Part shown: in pieces, positions 49,764 to 63,443 of the stretch
How positions within the stretch are numbered: the first letter of the stretch is position 1
How the letters are laid out: each line of letters starts with the position of its first letter
DNA from: Albula goreensis
Taxonomy: Eukaryota > Chordata > Actinopteri > Albuliformes > Albulidae
Direction of reading: 5' to 3'
Assembly (NCBI GenBank): GCA_022829145.1
Contig: CM040743.1
Coordinates: forward strand, 4,428,146 to 4,492,145
Length of the DNA stretch: 64,000 nt
Translations under genes and position numbers: made by a program
The notes under the pieces: model-generated
Database searches by the model: none
What the model saw: the letters and a program-made list of their open reading frames with translations, nothing else
What the model was told of the DNA's origin: nothing

Positions 49764-49977
49764 TACATTATTATCATTTAGCTGATGCTTTTTTATCCAA
49801 GATGACTTACAGTTGATTGGACTAGCCAGGGCCAACCCTGGGACCAATGTGGGGTTAAGGGCCTTGCTCAGGGCCCAACAGCAATGGTGTTCTTGCTGTG
49901 GCTGGACTTGGGCTTGAACCACCAACCTCAGGGGTCCCAGTCATTTAACTTTATCATAGACTACAGGCTGCCCCATT
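49764..49977 (-). mobile_element. tRNA-derived SINE, inverted, near full length
   Basis: On the minus strand it starts GGGGCAGCCTGTAGTCTATG, has a B-box-like AGGTTGGTGGTTCAAGCCC (complement of about 49910-49928), a body with GGGCCCTGAGCAAGGCCCTT, and a tail containing TTGGATAAAAAAGCATCAGC. Orientation is therefore minus. Confidence 0.8.
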
Positions 49978-50184
49978 TGACATAGAATCTTTTTTTTTAT
50001 TGTTATTCACTTCATCAGCAGGTTCCTTACAGTTTCCTTATCCTTTCTTACATTGTCACGTCTGGCAGTTATGACTGAAATTCCCTCTTGGACTTTTGAC
50101 ATTATGCATTTTTCATTGCAAGTCACTATAGACAAGAACGTCTCCTAAACGCCTGTCCCTCATTTTCAATAATGACTTGGGTCT

Positions 50185-50275
50185 AAAAATTACATTACAT
50201 TAAAAGCATTTATTAGATAATCCAGTGCGATTTACAACAACCTCTGGGATTTGATCAGGCCCCTCCAACACCAGG
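50185..50275 (-). mobile_element. SINE tail fragment
   Basis: TTACATTACATTAAAAGCATTTATTAGATAATCC resembles the 3' tail of the two neighbouring inverted SINEs; the head is missing. Confidence 0.4.
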
Positions 50276-50295
50276 ATGAGAAGTTTCTATATACC

Positions 50296-50505
50296 TCTGC
50301 ATTACATCATTTAGTAAACACTGTTACCCACGGTGACTTACACAAATGACTTTTTTTTACACACTGTGCATTTATACAGCTGAATATTTGTGCAAGCAAT
50401 TCAGGTCATACCCATGGGTATAGTGGCTTTGCCCTTTCTGTGAACTGAACCAGCAACCTCTGAGTCACAAGCCCAGCTCCAACATCGTTAAGCTACACTG
50501 TACTT
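50296..50505 (-). mobile_element. tRNA-derived SINE, inverted
   Basis: On the minus strand the head reads AAGTACAGTGTAGCTTAACG, with GAGGTTGCTGGTTCAGTTCA as B-box region, and the tail is the complement of CATTTAGTAAACACTGTTAC. Same orientation as the copy 300 bp upstream but from a different subtype. Confidence 0.75.
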
Positions 50506-52837
50506 CCCATTGTCAAAAGAAAGGTGAGAGAAGCTTATCCTCTCCTGTGTGACTTTGTGACGCGTCCCAAGCTTTAGTGAAAACAGAGCTTTTCAGAAAG
50601 GAAGACACAAAAACACATGGTGAGGGGGAAATGTGTATGAGAGGAATCCCCTCAGTCAACCTGGAGAGAGGGATGGAATCACAGAAAAAAAAAGAATTTA
50701 GCTGTAAAAAATAACACCAAAAAAAAGAGGTTGCGTGCAAGTTAAGGACTAATAATGGATTTCGTTAAGCAGTGGCCTGGATTCTTGCCATCTCTGAACG
50801 AGACGCAGTCCACCCTCAATTGTGTGGCTGTCCTCGGGACTCGTCCAGAGGAAATAATGCGTTCGCATTGTGAGAGACGAGCCCAGGATTAACCGACTGA
50901 AAGGGGAGATCTCAAATGAAAGGAGTCTGGCATTGATACACCCCTTTAAACCCCCAGTGCCCCCCTTCCTCATCGGCCTCTATCTGAGAGAGCCACACTG
51001 GTGCTCTCGGCTGAGCTAAATAGATCCTTCGTCTTCCATCGATTGCCATCCAGTCCCCTCCCCAAGCACAGACTTTGCAGAAGGCAACACACTTTCTGGT
51101 CGATTCTGCAGTTTTTCTTTTGTTTTTGGAGATGGAAATTATTCCATGTTCTTACACCACAATGGAGACAGTACTTTGTCAGGCCCATAACTATGACATC
51201 ACAAACATGACTGTGGCAAGCTACTGTGTCCTATTGCGCCATACTGACCCCCAACTTCAGGGATGCCGTTTGCTAATGAAACAGTAGCCGGTTGCTAACT
51301 AATGATGATCTTGTGCAAAAGGGAATCTCACTCAAAAGGAGAGAATACTCCGGTGGTTCTTCTGTAATAAAAAATAAACGTTGGCAAACTTTCCTGAGCT
51401 GACCAAATTCATGCTCAGAATCCAGGAGGTATCCTATGACAAAGACAAAGACTGTCGCTGCACTCACTCCTATCAGACTTGGTGAAACCCAGCTTTGTTT
51501 GAGTGAGAAGCAGGACATTGAGTGCAGATCTTCTGAGCTGTAGATGTGGATGAAGGGAAGAGTCTCCCTCTCTGATAGAACAAACAAAGCGCTGCCATAA
51601 CAACCTGTTCACCTTTTGCTTCCATTCTTACCTTTCACAGAGACTTGTGTTTTGCTTCGCCCAGGGCTCTGTGAAACCCATAACCTGCTCTGAGCATTCC
51701 TCAGCTCTTTCACACATGGTAATTATGTTCTTCAAATGCTCGTCAAGGTGCCTATGGAAGCTTATAAAATGATGGGGCTTGGATAACTTTATCACTTTTC
51801 ATAAGGACCTGTAAAAATAAACTTTTGAGGACAGGTTTAAAGCAAGGATCACAGAGCTACAGTGTTTGTGTTTGTGTCAATCCTTTCCACTGTTATCTGT
51901 AAAATAGGTGACATGGCCTACATTGCTTGTTTGCTTTTTTGTGAAGAGCAAAACATTTCCATTGGTTGAAACCAATGTCAGTGAATTACAGCTCAGTGCA
52001 GCACCAGCCATTTTAGTGTCATCCTACCTTGTTCTCCCACCAGTAGCCTGAGCTGCCTAAAGCTAACATGATTACATTGTGCTCCTCAGTGACGGCTTAG
52101 CATTTACATGTGATGGAACATTTTCTGTACAGTTTTCAGAGGGAAATTCGAAATTGACCCCAGATGGCAAGTGTTTAACAGGACGCAGGAAGTGTTCAAA
52201 TTTGAGCCCCAGGTGGGGCTCTGCCTGTACCCTCCAGTAAATGTACTTGTGAAATTTATGGTGGATAGAAGGTATAAAAGTGTGTGACCTCCATGAATGA
52301 CAACATTTCTGCAACCATAAATCAAGTTGTCATTTTATTCCATCAACATTTGATTTGTATGCAACAGTAGGACTATAATGGTTGGAGGAATTCGTTCTCC
52401 AAACAGTGTGTATCAAAAAGTTCCTATGAAAAAAGTATCCTTTGTCAAAACCATCATGGAACATTTGTATTTTGCAAAGGTTCCGCTGAGTTGTCAGCAG
52501 TCTCTATGGTTACTTTATTTTGTTGGATGTAGGTGATGGTCAGGTGCTGGGGGAATTTGGCCAGTGTTGGTTGTTGGGGGGGTGGCAGGGGGCATCAGAT
52601 CTTCCACAGAGCGCACCCATGGACCGGCCAAGCCTGCACTTTGACCCTGTAAGTGTGAGGAATGTGGATCAGCGTTGGTTTTCCAGGCTTGTGCGTGCAC
52701 TTTGCCCTGCCTGCCTCCAGCCTGGCCTAATGGGATACATAATAGCGCACATTTATCTTTCACTGTCGACTGAATCTGAAAAGTACAGAGTGAAATTATG
52801 CTATCAAGACTGTGCCTGTGCAACACACAGGACTGCC

Positions 52838-52841
<4 letters not shown>

Positions 52842-52880
<39 letters not shown>
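52842..52880. repeat. (GA)n microsatellite
   Basis: 39-bp uninterrupted GA run. Confidence 0.95.
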
Positions 52881-52882
<2 letters not shown>

Positions 52883-54049
52883 CACAACAACAGGAGAGAA
52901 TTTCATTTTTTTCTCATTTACTTCAAAGAAACATGGGGCCTAAGATTGCATTAAAACAGTCATTACGTTACCGAAAATAAGATAACATCAGGTACTCTGC
53001 TCAATCTTCAACACCTCAGCAATGACTCTAGAGCTTCATGCTGGTTGGCTTGTCAGCTACTATCAGTCTAAAAGGTGATATTTATTTGACAATTTATCCT
53101 GTTTCACTCTTTTCCCCAATTTCACCTCCTTCAGTCCAGAAAAATGAGAGGGCATTCCCATAAATATCAGTACATGTTGAAATCTGAAGCAAAGTGAAGT
53201 AATCGATGTGCTTAAACTGGGTTAACGTTGTTTTTTTTTTCACAGGATTTGCATCGTATGGGCTGAAAAACTACAACTGTGGCCTGAGAGAGCTTGCGAA
53301 ATGGGTGAACTGCGTGAGAGTCAAACTGAACTCATGAAAGGTGGCTGCCCAGATAATGAAAAAAGAAAAAAAAAGGATACTGGCAGTCCTCAGACTCAAG
53401 GTAATCCCCATGCTGGGAGATTCATGTGATTTATATCGGTCTTCATTTACAGAAATGGTTACCACATATTTACAACAAAATTAAATATATCAAGCTGTCG
53501 CTGAGAACAGCAATTAAGTTAATTTGAGCTACCTACACATATATGGATATGTAGTGCTTAAAAGTGCAGTTACCTCTAATCATGAATATGTTTCAATCTG
53601 CATCAGGTTGTGGGTCGATTATGTGGTAGTGGGGGGCGGGAGGTGAAAAATAAATGAATAGATAATTAAATAAATAAAGCATCTTGTCTCATGTAACTTA
53701 GACTGATGCGCAGATGTTGCAACACCCATTCTACATCTTTCATAATCATCGCTCATATGAAGTCATGGCTGATTAAATCCCGCTTGCAATTAGCTGCAAC
53801 CTCGCTCTTTTTTTCCTTGAGCTTTTTTTTTCCATCGTTATACAAAGACAACCTAAAATAAATGAAATACGGCATGACGCTGCTCCGTGAGCCCTTACAG
53901 CATAAGGAGGAGGCAGCCCTGTTAGAAACACAACACTGTCCTAATTAGAGCTGAATGGGCAGAGAGGATTCACAGGAACATAAGATTGGGCTTCGCCAGT
54001 GGGAGGCCACAAAAAAATAATACAACGTTTTCAGCTCCGAGGGGGTGGA

Positions 54050-54053
<4 letters not shown>

Positions 54054-54080
<27 letters not shown>
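54054..54080. repeat. (GA)n microsatellite
   Basis: 27-bp GA run in a purine-rich context. Confidence 0.93.
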
Positions 54081-54085
<5 letters not shown>

Positions 54086-57000
54086 GACAGGAGAGAAAAA
54101 AGCCTTTCTCTGCGATGGAGGCCAGCGCTGCCATTTATCACGGAGAGAGAGAATAACTGTTTACTGCTGGGGTCAGAGTTCCAGTTGTATGTTTATGGAC
54201 TCACTCAGGCCTTCACCCAGTCCACCAGGCCAATTCAAACAAGACTCTTCACATTCTTCTCTCCCTCCATATGTAACGATTTCACATCAACACTGCACTT
54301 TTTTTTTTTGTTTTACAGACATTACAAAAATGGTTATAATTTGACTAATTGGTAGATATTTCAAAGCTCAGGAATGTTTTACTGTCTTCTAAGCTGCACC
54401 TCCGTATTTGTCATTTTACAGAGAAGTGGCTTTTATTTTTTAATTTTTTTTAAATGCAGTCTATAACTAATTGTTTGGCGAAGAGCTGACTTCTTTCCCC
54501 ACATCTTACAGAGCTGATGGCAGACTCCCACGGGTGACCAGTTGTCAGGAAGAGATCGGCCTCTTCCCCTCCAGCGCTGCTGCAGGTCTGTGCGGCTCGT
54601 CATGCGGAAAACACTCCCTGTCTCAACAGTGGGCATTTTGGTGGAGAGCACGCTGCAGCTGCGGCTCTACCCGGGGTGTGGGCAGAGCACAGCGGAGGAA
54701 ACACTCTGCCAGCGCCTGTCTAAAAGCATGGACAGGAGGCCCCCCTTTCTGCAGGGAATTCAGTTCAGGGGCAACATGCCTATTTTATGCAGGAATTAAC
54801 AAATCCATGGTCAGCTTACCTACTCATACTCCTAACCCTTTAAGGCCAGAAAAGTCCATTTTCTATCCTTCTCCTTCAGCAATTTTCCACATGACATTAG
54901 CTCTTCCATATATTACAAATGTGATGTAGCTAACTTCCTCATAAAGGTACAAAGAAAATGAGGGGATGTTGCATAGTTTATGAATTCCTATGCCCACACT
55001 CTCTGCTTCCGTTTTACAGGTATTTCTTGGAGTAAAATCAAAAGGTAAATTTGGCTGGAATGGGCCTTTAACCACTTCCAGTAGCACTAGTTAGAACAGA
55101 ATTGAAATAGAAATGGTCTCTTTCAACTCAAATTATCCTTCAAACAACCAAACAAACAAACAGAGAAGCAGGTTCTTTTAAACACCCCTGCCTTTCATTC
55201 TTGCCGCCCTTAAAGTCTGTTCACTCAGGACAGGTTTGTATAACGTCCCCAGGCTATTTTACCTGATACTCTCAATCAGGTAACCTCCCATACCTGGATT
55301 AACATTTTACCCATGCAGGAATTCCTCTGGCAAGGGGACAGCAGTTTGAGCAGGGCGCTTTCATCAGCTGCAGAACTGCCGTGATTTATAGGTTTGTATT
55401 TTTAGCACTGACTTCATGCCCAGTCAAGCAATTCCTCCACAAACAAAAACCAACCGATACAGTGGCGAAAAAATGACCATGTACAATACTTAATAAGAAA
55501 CACAAGGCACTGTTTATTTTCAGAAAACTCTTTCCACAGCCGATGTTAAATTTAACATATTGAGTTTCTCCCTTTTTTTTACATTTTTATTTTGAAGCGT
55601 AAATTTCAAAGCCTTTTTCTAAGCAGGCCGCTTCCAGTCGGACATCGGGTTGAAAATCTGCACAAATCGCTGGAAATGAAATCAAAACCTTGAGGGGGGA
55701 TTTCCTACAAGGTCCTGAAAAGCTGTAGGTAAAACTAGCAGTAAAATACACCGGAAGAATATCAGGAAATTTTCCAGACTGGTCAAGTCGAGTGGGACTG
55801 CACTTGACTTGCTGAGTTTAAAAGTCAATAAATATATTTGAGGCAGCAGGAACACAGGCGTGGTGTGGAATAGGGGTTAGACCGTTTCTTCCCATCATGC
55901 TCGCTGTTCTTCAAGGAGTCACACAGTGCGAGAGACCCAAGGCTTCCTTCCCTTGCCCTTGCTGTTTTTGGCACTGTAAAAAGTACGGCGTGCATCAGTG
56001 TGAGACCATGAAAGTCTTTAAGCTCTCTTGCAGTGCCAGTGTCTGCAGACAACATGGGTTAGATTCACCGAAACACAGTTTGTCCTTTTAAGGATTTACA
56101 CAATTTAATCAAAACAGACTTTACATCACAATCGAGCACGTGAATTTCATTGGCGATAAGCAAACATGACTTTTAGAATCAATCCGTCTCATTTTAAAAT
56201 TGAGCAACAGAGTCTCTTAAAGAGACTGAAGCTCATTTTGACTGAATCACACATGCCTTTAAAGAGACTAAGAGCGTTTGATTCAACTTTGCCCACATCT
56301 GTATACATGTGAAGATACAGTGCAGTATTAGTTCTTATTTTTAAACTATATTTTCAGTCCAATATATTTATCAAATATATATTTCATTTTCAAAATGGAC
56401 TCCCTATTCAATGCATGTAGCAGTAGTAATTAGTAGACTACCTGCAGTATCTGGTGAGGCTCAAATGACATGACAGCTCTTCCCCGTGTCTAATAAAGTG
56501 CAGATTGTACACCCCTGTTAGAAACAAAAGGGGAGGGGGTAGGGGGGAGGGGAGACAAAAACAGCCATTAGCTCGAAAACGAAGTGCTGATGTTGACATG
56601 TATCTATTAGGCATTTTTCTGGCATGTGAACCGGAAAAAAAGGGGGGAAAAAAACTCGATCTAATGAGGGTAATCTTCCGCATGTCACTTCATTTTGGCC
56701 CTGGAGGCAGAAGGAAAAGATGAAGAAGAAAAAAAAACTGAGGAAGGGGAAAACTGAATTGAAAGAATTGCAGGTAGAGACATTGGAAACCTGAGGAAAG
56801 TTCCGGCGTGTAGTCCGGCTTATTAACTCTTTAGTTTCTGCCTGAGGGAGGGCAGCACTGAAGTCAGGAGGTCTTTTTCTCCTCTCCTCTTCCTCCTCTT
56901 CCTCCTCTCTCTCTGCCTCTCTTTCTCATTCCGCATCATCGAGGAGATGGAACACATCATTTAATTTGCCTGTTGTTCGTGAACTTTCACCGTGTGACGA

Positions 57001-57456
57001 GGAGGTGTGGCCCAGGGCAGATTTCCGCAATAAAGGATATTCTCAGGAAAACAACTCTGTGACTGTAAAAATGTGAATGAGAGGAAGCCAGTAGCCTGCA
57101 CATCCCAGAACTGTGAGGTGTGTTTGTATGTATACACCCCAGCACACACACTGACAATGTGATGGGATTTCCTATTTAACAAAACTAAATGGTACATTAC
57201 AAGGAAGTATTGACTAGTACAAATAAATAAATGGAATAAATAGAGAGATAAAATAGTTCTTTTTGTAGAAATATTTGTACACATTCTGCTTGTATTCCTT
57301 GAAATAAAGGTGATTCTGTGTTTGGGGAAAAAGTAAAGCTGTTTGACAGTGTTCTAAATAGCTTTACTTTTTTTCCAAACAGACAGTGATATAACAACCA
57401 ACACTGCAAAAACAAAAACAGCTAAATAACATGCAGAAGCATTGGGGGAGGTTTGT

Positions 57457-57464
<8 letters not shown>

Positions 57465-57494
<30 letters not shown>
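57465..57494. repeat. (GT)n microsatellite
   Basis: 30-bp GT run followed by GGTGGTGGGGGG. Confidence 0.93.
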
Positions 57495-57496
<2 letters not shown>

Positions 57497-60339
57497 TGGT
57501 GGGGGGTAAATGAATGAATTCTTTATTTTCTTTTTTATACAAATGCAACCCTTGTATGGAGGCACATACAGCAGAGGGAAACAGACAGGAAGACTCTGTG
57601 CTGTATCCTGCCTGATAAATTCATATTCATATTATTTATATATTAAATATTATTTATCTATTTATTATTGTATTGAACTTGATGAAGACTGGACCATGAT
57701 TTCTGACTTTTCAAAAGGTGATCAGGGCCATTCCTCAGAGACGGTCAATTTGCATGGAACATTTTTACAAGTTTCTTCTCTATAATAACACAGTCTACAT
57801 GTCTGGTCCAAAAACCTCTATAACTGCAGTGTCCTCGCCTTACTCATCCGATCGTTCCATGGGCCTGCAGTTAGGATCTCTGACTATGGGTGACTCACAG
57901 ATGAAATGTTGAAGAAACAAAAACAAATGTGAGTCTCTGTAAGTTCAGGAAAAACTAAGGCAGTAGTATCGATGTAATCCGGGCCTGTTATGCAGAGATT
58001 CCTAGCTGATTACAAATATCTTTTTTTTTCTTTTGTTTTGTTTACGAGAGCAATTTTGTTCTTTTTTCCCTCATGTCTTACCAAAAACTATGGTGTGGAA
58101 GCCATATGGCTTTGTCACATGGGTCAGTCTGACACTGAACAAAACAATGAGTTTAGGGGTGTAGGTAAACCATCCCCCCAAGAACAAAAGAAAACTACTG
58201 AGTGCTTAAGGGAAGCAGGAGAATGACCCAGAACACACACAACCCAGGGCCAGAGTTTACAATTTCTTCTTCATTTTTTAAAAAAAGAGAAACCCAAAGC
58301 AGTGAGTTGTGTCGTTGGCTTGGTGGGAATGCCTCTGTGTTGTAGTACGTGTTTGTAAACACCGGCAGTGGAATGTGGGTTTGCACCTGGTATTTGGGTG
58401 AGCGGATGGTAACGGCTGTGTGCAGCTGCGGGAACAGATTTCTCATTTTTTCATCTCATCAGAAAAAAAAAAAAAAGATACATCAATGAACAGAAAACTG
58501 AAGCTAGTCTGGATGGAAAGACAAACAAGTTATTTATTTATCTATTTGTTTATTTGTTTGGGTACTCTCCGCCTGAGTAGAGTACGATTTTCACATCAAA
58601 AAAGCGTAAGTGCATTACATGGAAGCTGAGCTAAGGTTGGGCAGTACTCAGGTTGATAATTGGGCTCTTATTTATTTGTTTATTTATTTACTTGTTTTTT
58701 GTTTATGTAGGAATCCACACCTGAGTTATTCTGCATGAAAAATAAAATTTTCACATCCTTTTCATGCATCTTTGAGTACTTTCATCAGGTTTATCGTTAC
58801 TCTCAATAGTTAGTTATATTTGTTGTTACAGTGCAGAGATTTTCCCTCTCACTAAAGACCTTTAGACATACAGGTAGAGATGAATGAGACACAGTTAAAG
58901 CCTTTTTGGTTTTTAAGGACACGGAAGTATGATGGAAAGAGACAGCATACGATCAGCTGTGCCAGCATGCTCTATATGTTGAGAGATTTTTCCTCAGAAT
59001 TAGAATTCGTTTTCCTGGCAGCCATTAAAGTATCAATTTTGTATTGCAAAGCAAACCCATAGACTCAATATTATAACTTCTTTGATTTTCATACTGTAAT
59101 GAATATTCATAAATAGTTTTAAGAGCTCTCTGCAAAGTTGCAGCATTCTTCTAACGAAGTGGTCATTGATTATAATATTTGCTGGTGCAAAACTCTATTG
59201 GCAGAGCAAAACTTTTTTGTTTTGAAATATTAAAACTGAATTTCAAAGCTTTTGTGTTGCTGAACTGGTTTAAGCCACTTTGAGCTGTTTTTTTTTTTTT
59301 AAGGGAAAAACACAGAGTGACAAAGCTTAAAACTGGGTGCACTTAAATGCCTTCTTCTGAATTTAAGTAGGACAAACGCTGTCATCTTGAACATAATTAT
59401 GATTTTTTTTACTGGAATCTGAGCGCAAAACACAAAAATAAAAACCTTCACGACGATAAAAAAGCAGACCAAATGTCATTCCTCCTCCGCTGCCAAACCC
59501 TGCGTCTCTGTGCAAACATCCATTTTGTGTGGAAAAACAATGGCGTGCTCGCTTTAAACAATCACACACTGGCCACAGCGGCATGGCTGAGTGAAACTGC
59601 AAGGCCATGCAAAGCACAGGCTTGACAGTTGGACAACCCTAACATCTTGTGATTTTTTAAAAATAATTTTTTACTGCAACTGTTTTTCACCACCCTTGTG
59701 TGTGGACGTATTTGTGAACGTCTGTTCTTATACTAGTATGCCTGTTTACATACTAATTCCTTCAACAAACCTTGAACTCTTAATATTTATTCTTGTTTCT
59801 CTACATTCTCTTTATTTGTTGCAACACCCTAAAATATACATGATACTTAAAGTGCATATTCTCATTCTCTTTATTGCACCTACTATGGTGCATAATGCCG
59901 TAGTGAAGGTCATTAAAATTACTGATATGAACGGTTGTTATACTGGTTTATTGGTATTATCTTTTGCTCTTTGTCTAAATGTTCTTTGTATGCACTTTTG
60001 TGAGTTGTGCTGCATAACACCATCTGCTGAATGCTTAAATGTAACTGTAAAATACAGTATGTGAAAGAGCAGGAACTCTGAACCTTCAATAAAGAGACTG
60101 GTTAGAGAGGCAACCCCCCCCTTGAAGTGCAGACATTCATGCAAAAACCACATTCTCCCGAAGGGTATTTCCAGAGAAAGAGAGGGAAAAGGATCCCACC
60201 CTCTCCAGGTCGAGGGTGAAGTGGATTTGTTTCGTGCCTCTTCTGAGTGACTCAGCCCAGTCCTTCCATTAGAAACAATTATGGGATTTTTTTGGGGGAA
60301 AGCACTGGGGCACGGCCACTGTCTGCCTGTTCTGTGATG

Positions 60340-60935
60340 GGTCTGATTTCATCAGCGTTCAGTGTGGCCTGTCTGTCTGTTTCTGAGTGACAGTGAGGGG
60401 TTCAGTGCGGCCTGTCTGTCTGTTTCTGAGTGTGAGGGGTTCAGTGCGGCCTGTCTGTCTGTCTGTTTCTGAGTGACCTGTCTGTCTGTTTCTGAGTGAC
60501 AGTGACAGTGGGGGTTCAGTGCGGCATGTCTGTCTGCCTGTTTCTGTCTGTCTGTCTGTTTGTCTGTCTGTTTCTGAGTGACAGTGAGGGGTTCAGTGAG
60601 GCCTGTCTGCCTGTTTCTGAGTGACAGTGAGGGGTTCAGTGTGGCCTGTCTGTCTGTTTCTGAGTGACAGTGAGGAGTTCAGTGCAGCCTGTCTGTCTGC
60701 CTGTTTCTGAGTGACAGTGAGGGGTTCAGTGTGGCCTGTCTGTCTGTTTCTGAGTGACAGTGAGGGGTTCAGTGCGGCCTGTCTGTCTGTCTGTTTCTGA
60801 GTAACAGTGAGGAGTTCAGTGCCTGTCTGTCTGTCTGTTTCTGAGTGACAGTCTGTTTCTTCTGCCTGTTTCTGAGTGACAGTGTGGGGTTCTCTGCCAC
60901 TGCGGCCTGTCTGTGTTTCTGTTGGCTGAGGGGTT
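60340..60935. repeat. GTCT-rich minisatellite, unit about 40-50 bp
   Basis: About ten imperfect copies of GGTTCAGTGCGGCCTGTCTG followed by TCTGTTTCTGAGTGACAGTG. The variable (CTGT)n inside each unit changes its length. The minus-strand open frames with repeated TQKQTDRQ are translations of this repeat, not a gene. Confidence 0.96.
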
Positions 60936-60984
60936 CGCAGCAGTTGGGTTTGGTAGGGGGGTTTGGTGGGGGTGTATAATAATA

Positions 60985-61075
60985 GTGAGGGGAACCACAG
61001 TTGTGAGTCAGAGGTTGCAGGTTCAAGTCCAAGGAGGGGTGTTTGCATCGTACCCTGAGAACCGCACTTAAAACG
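60985..61075 (+). mobile_element. SINE fragment with B box
   Basis: It has GTGAGTCAGAGGTTGCAGGTTCAAGTCC (B box GGTTCAAGTCC) followed by CGTACCCTGAGAACCGCAC, the head of a tRNA-derived SINE. Confidence 0.55.
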
Positions 61076-61984
61076 AAGTCCTGCAATAAAATGTCGAGCT
61101 TTATGAGAGTGTTATGTGAATGACAGCACATTTATCTGGGTGAGACTACATGCTCAGCTCTGCAGCCTGAAACTGTCAGGTGCTCAGGGGTTAACCTGTG
61201 ATAGTGAGTGGGAATATGGGGTAGAATTATTTCAAATGTACAAGTCACAGTTTATGGAGTCCAAAACGTTTTCTCAAGGATTATTTTTGGGGGGACCTAA
61301 CAGTAACAAAGAGCTGCCATAAATCTTAGGTTTGGGAGCTGGTAAAGCAATGTGTGTCTGTTCAGGAGAGGGGGGGGGGCACAGTTTGTGACTGTTGTGA
61401 AATAGTTTTTTCTGGCCGCTGCAAATAAAATATGATGGAGGAAAAAAATGTTTATTTAGGTTATGGTTTAGTTTCAGAGCAATATTCATTAAACTGGACT
61501 GCCAAAACCAGATCTCAGCCGCTTTTCTTTTTACTGTGACAGTCTGGAGAAGCGGCTTGTTAGGCTGAGATTTACTGTAATCTTGCGCTGCGAGGCAGGG
61601 AGGGGATCTCTTTGCAGTTGACACTAACTCATCCATTTTGTTGTAAATTAATAGATCAGTCTGTATTATTGTGTCATAACAATGCTTCACGATGTTTATT
61701 TCCCAGAGGGAAAATAAAACATATTCAGGAAGCCACAATCAAGCCAATTTAGGAACAGCTTGGTAGAAAATTGTTCCCTGTTAAAAGCTACAGGAAAGAA
61801 TTGGATACTGAAATGAACAGCTCAATAAACACAAACATAGTGTAGACTATAACCCTGTGAAAGACCTGGGGTTAAAAGTCCCAAGTGCCAGAAGGGACAG
61901 CACAGACTAAACCCTGTGATGACCTGATGAAGAAACAACAAAACAAACGGCATTAGCAGCAACAGCAGCAACAATCATAAAAGA

Positions 61985-62200
61985 GCAGAATTAGGTCAAA
62001 ATGAGGTCGCTACAAGCAGGACTATGGCTACCTGGAGGAGCTAGGGAGGGACGGAGAGAGGTGCATCCTGAAGAGGTGAGTCTTCAGCCTGCGCTTGGAG
62101 GCGGACAGACCATCTGCTGCCCAGAACTCTGTGGGAAGGGAGCCAGAACAGACAGCAGACATAGCAATATATATCAAGAGCCACCCAGAAGATCCTGAAA
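61985..62200. mobile_element. Possible transposon fragment
   Basis: GAAGAGGTGAGTCTTCAGCCTGCGCTTGGAGG closely resembles a short dispersed sequence seen in many fish genomes. The family could not be named from the window alone. Confidence 0.4.
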
Positions 62201-63145
62201 CTGTTATATAAAATCATCTAGGACTCGATTCAATCAGATGCACTCAATCTCTTTTAGGATCACTTGCAATTTAATCCAAACAGTCTTTGGGCTCTTTAGG
62301 GCAATCCGCTATTCCATCAGAACGAATAGAACACATTACAAAAGAGGTGTTAGCTCATCTCAGATAAAATACAACAGACTGACAGAAAATGATGCTGATT
62401 TTATTTTAGATACCTCTTGTGATTTAATCCAGTCGATTGTGTTTTTTGTTGCTTGGTTTCACTTTTCGGTTTTCTTATTTAACTGCTTCAGTCTTTAAAT
62501 AAGGAACATGCATTTGAAACACATAAGGTTAATAAACCCTAAGCAGAAAGGAAAGAGCAGAACATAGAGAGGGGTAAAAATGAACTGTCTATAGCGAAAG
62601 AAGAGTAATTAATAAACAGATGTTAGCAGTTTTCTGTCTGTGATGAAACATGTTTTATTACTCTAGAGACAGACCAATTTTAAACACTGCTATTCACTTC
62701 ATAACCAATAACTAGTGGTTATTTTGTATTGTGCTCTCTCTCTCTCTCACAGCCCACTGAAATCTCCAAAAAACCCTCAGTGCCACTTTAAATAGAGAAG
62801 AATGACATCAGGGAAATTATTTCAGTAATGTTCTTTTAATGGAGGGTGGGGGGGTGTTGACAGAAATATTTGGGCCTCCTGTCCTTCCTCTTCAATACTG
62901 TAACAGAGAAAAAAAAATATGTGGAACAGGAGAAAAATCTTAAATGGTTGCCTTTTCCAAGTGAAGCTTTGTTTCTAGTTCACACAAACTCCATTATGGG
63001 GGCATCGTAAGCCCGTGACTGGCCAGGGGACCCCCAAACATGCCCCTCAATGTCATCAATCTGGGGGTGGGGTGGGGGAGTGGTGGGGGTGGGGGGGTCA
63101 TAACTTTTCATGTTATGAATGCAGATCAGCTGTAAGAAGGGAAAT

Positions 63146-63443
63146 ACAGCACAGTCGGCCCTCCGTATCCACGGGTTACACATCCGAAAGTTCCAAAAAG
63201 CAAAAGTTGAATTGTCCTGTCATTATTCCTTAAATAATACAGTACAACAAATATTTACATAGCATTTACATTGTATTAGGTATTATAAGTAATCAAGGGA
63301 TTATTTAAAGCACACAGGAGGATGTGTGTGGGTTCTACACAAATACTACTCCATTTTATATAAGGGACCTGAGCATTTGCGGACTTTGGTATCCGTGGGG
63401 GGTCCCTGGAACCAGTCCCCCACAGATACCAAGGGACAACTGT
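63146..63443. mobile_element. Tigger-like (pogo superfamily) nonautonomous DNA transposon
   Basis: One end starts CAGTCGGCCCTCCGTATCCA; the other, on the opposite strand, starts CAGTTGTCCCTTGGTATCTG. These are near inverted repeats with CAG...CTG ends. The interior (CCATTTTATATAAGGGACCT, and ATTGTATTAGGTATTATAAG) resembles vertebrate Tigger3/4-type elements as recalled. The right end is followed by TA; at the left, TA occurs at 63149 only if a small CAGCA duplication is allowed. No transposase is encoded. Confidence 0.72.

Noticed and set aside
59591..60064. 157-codon plus-strand open frame with hydrophobic segments
   Set aside because: AT-rich, biased to Leu/Ile/Cys as random AT-rich DNA gives, with no recognisable family. 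Its end (about 60015-60055) resembles a SINE tail.
60593..61131. Minus-strand frames of 120-151 codons with repeated TQKQTDRQ
   Set aside because: They are translations of the GTCT minisatellite in several frames, with no domain and no splice or promoter context.
61274..61738. 154-codon minus-strand frame
   Set aside because: No recognisable domain, and it lies in AT-rich DNA with homopolymers; taken as chance.
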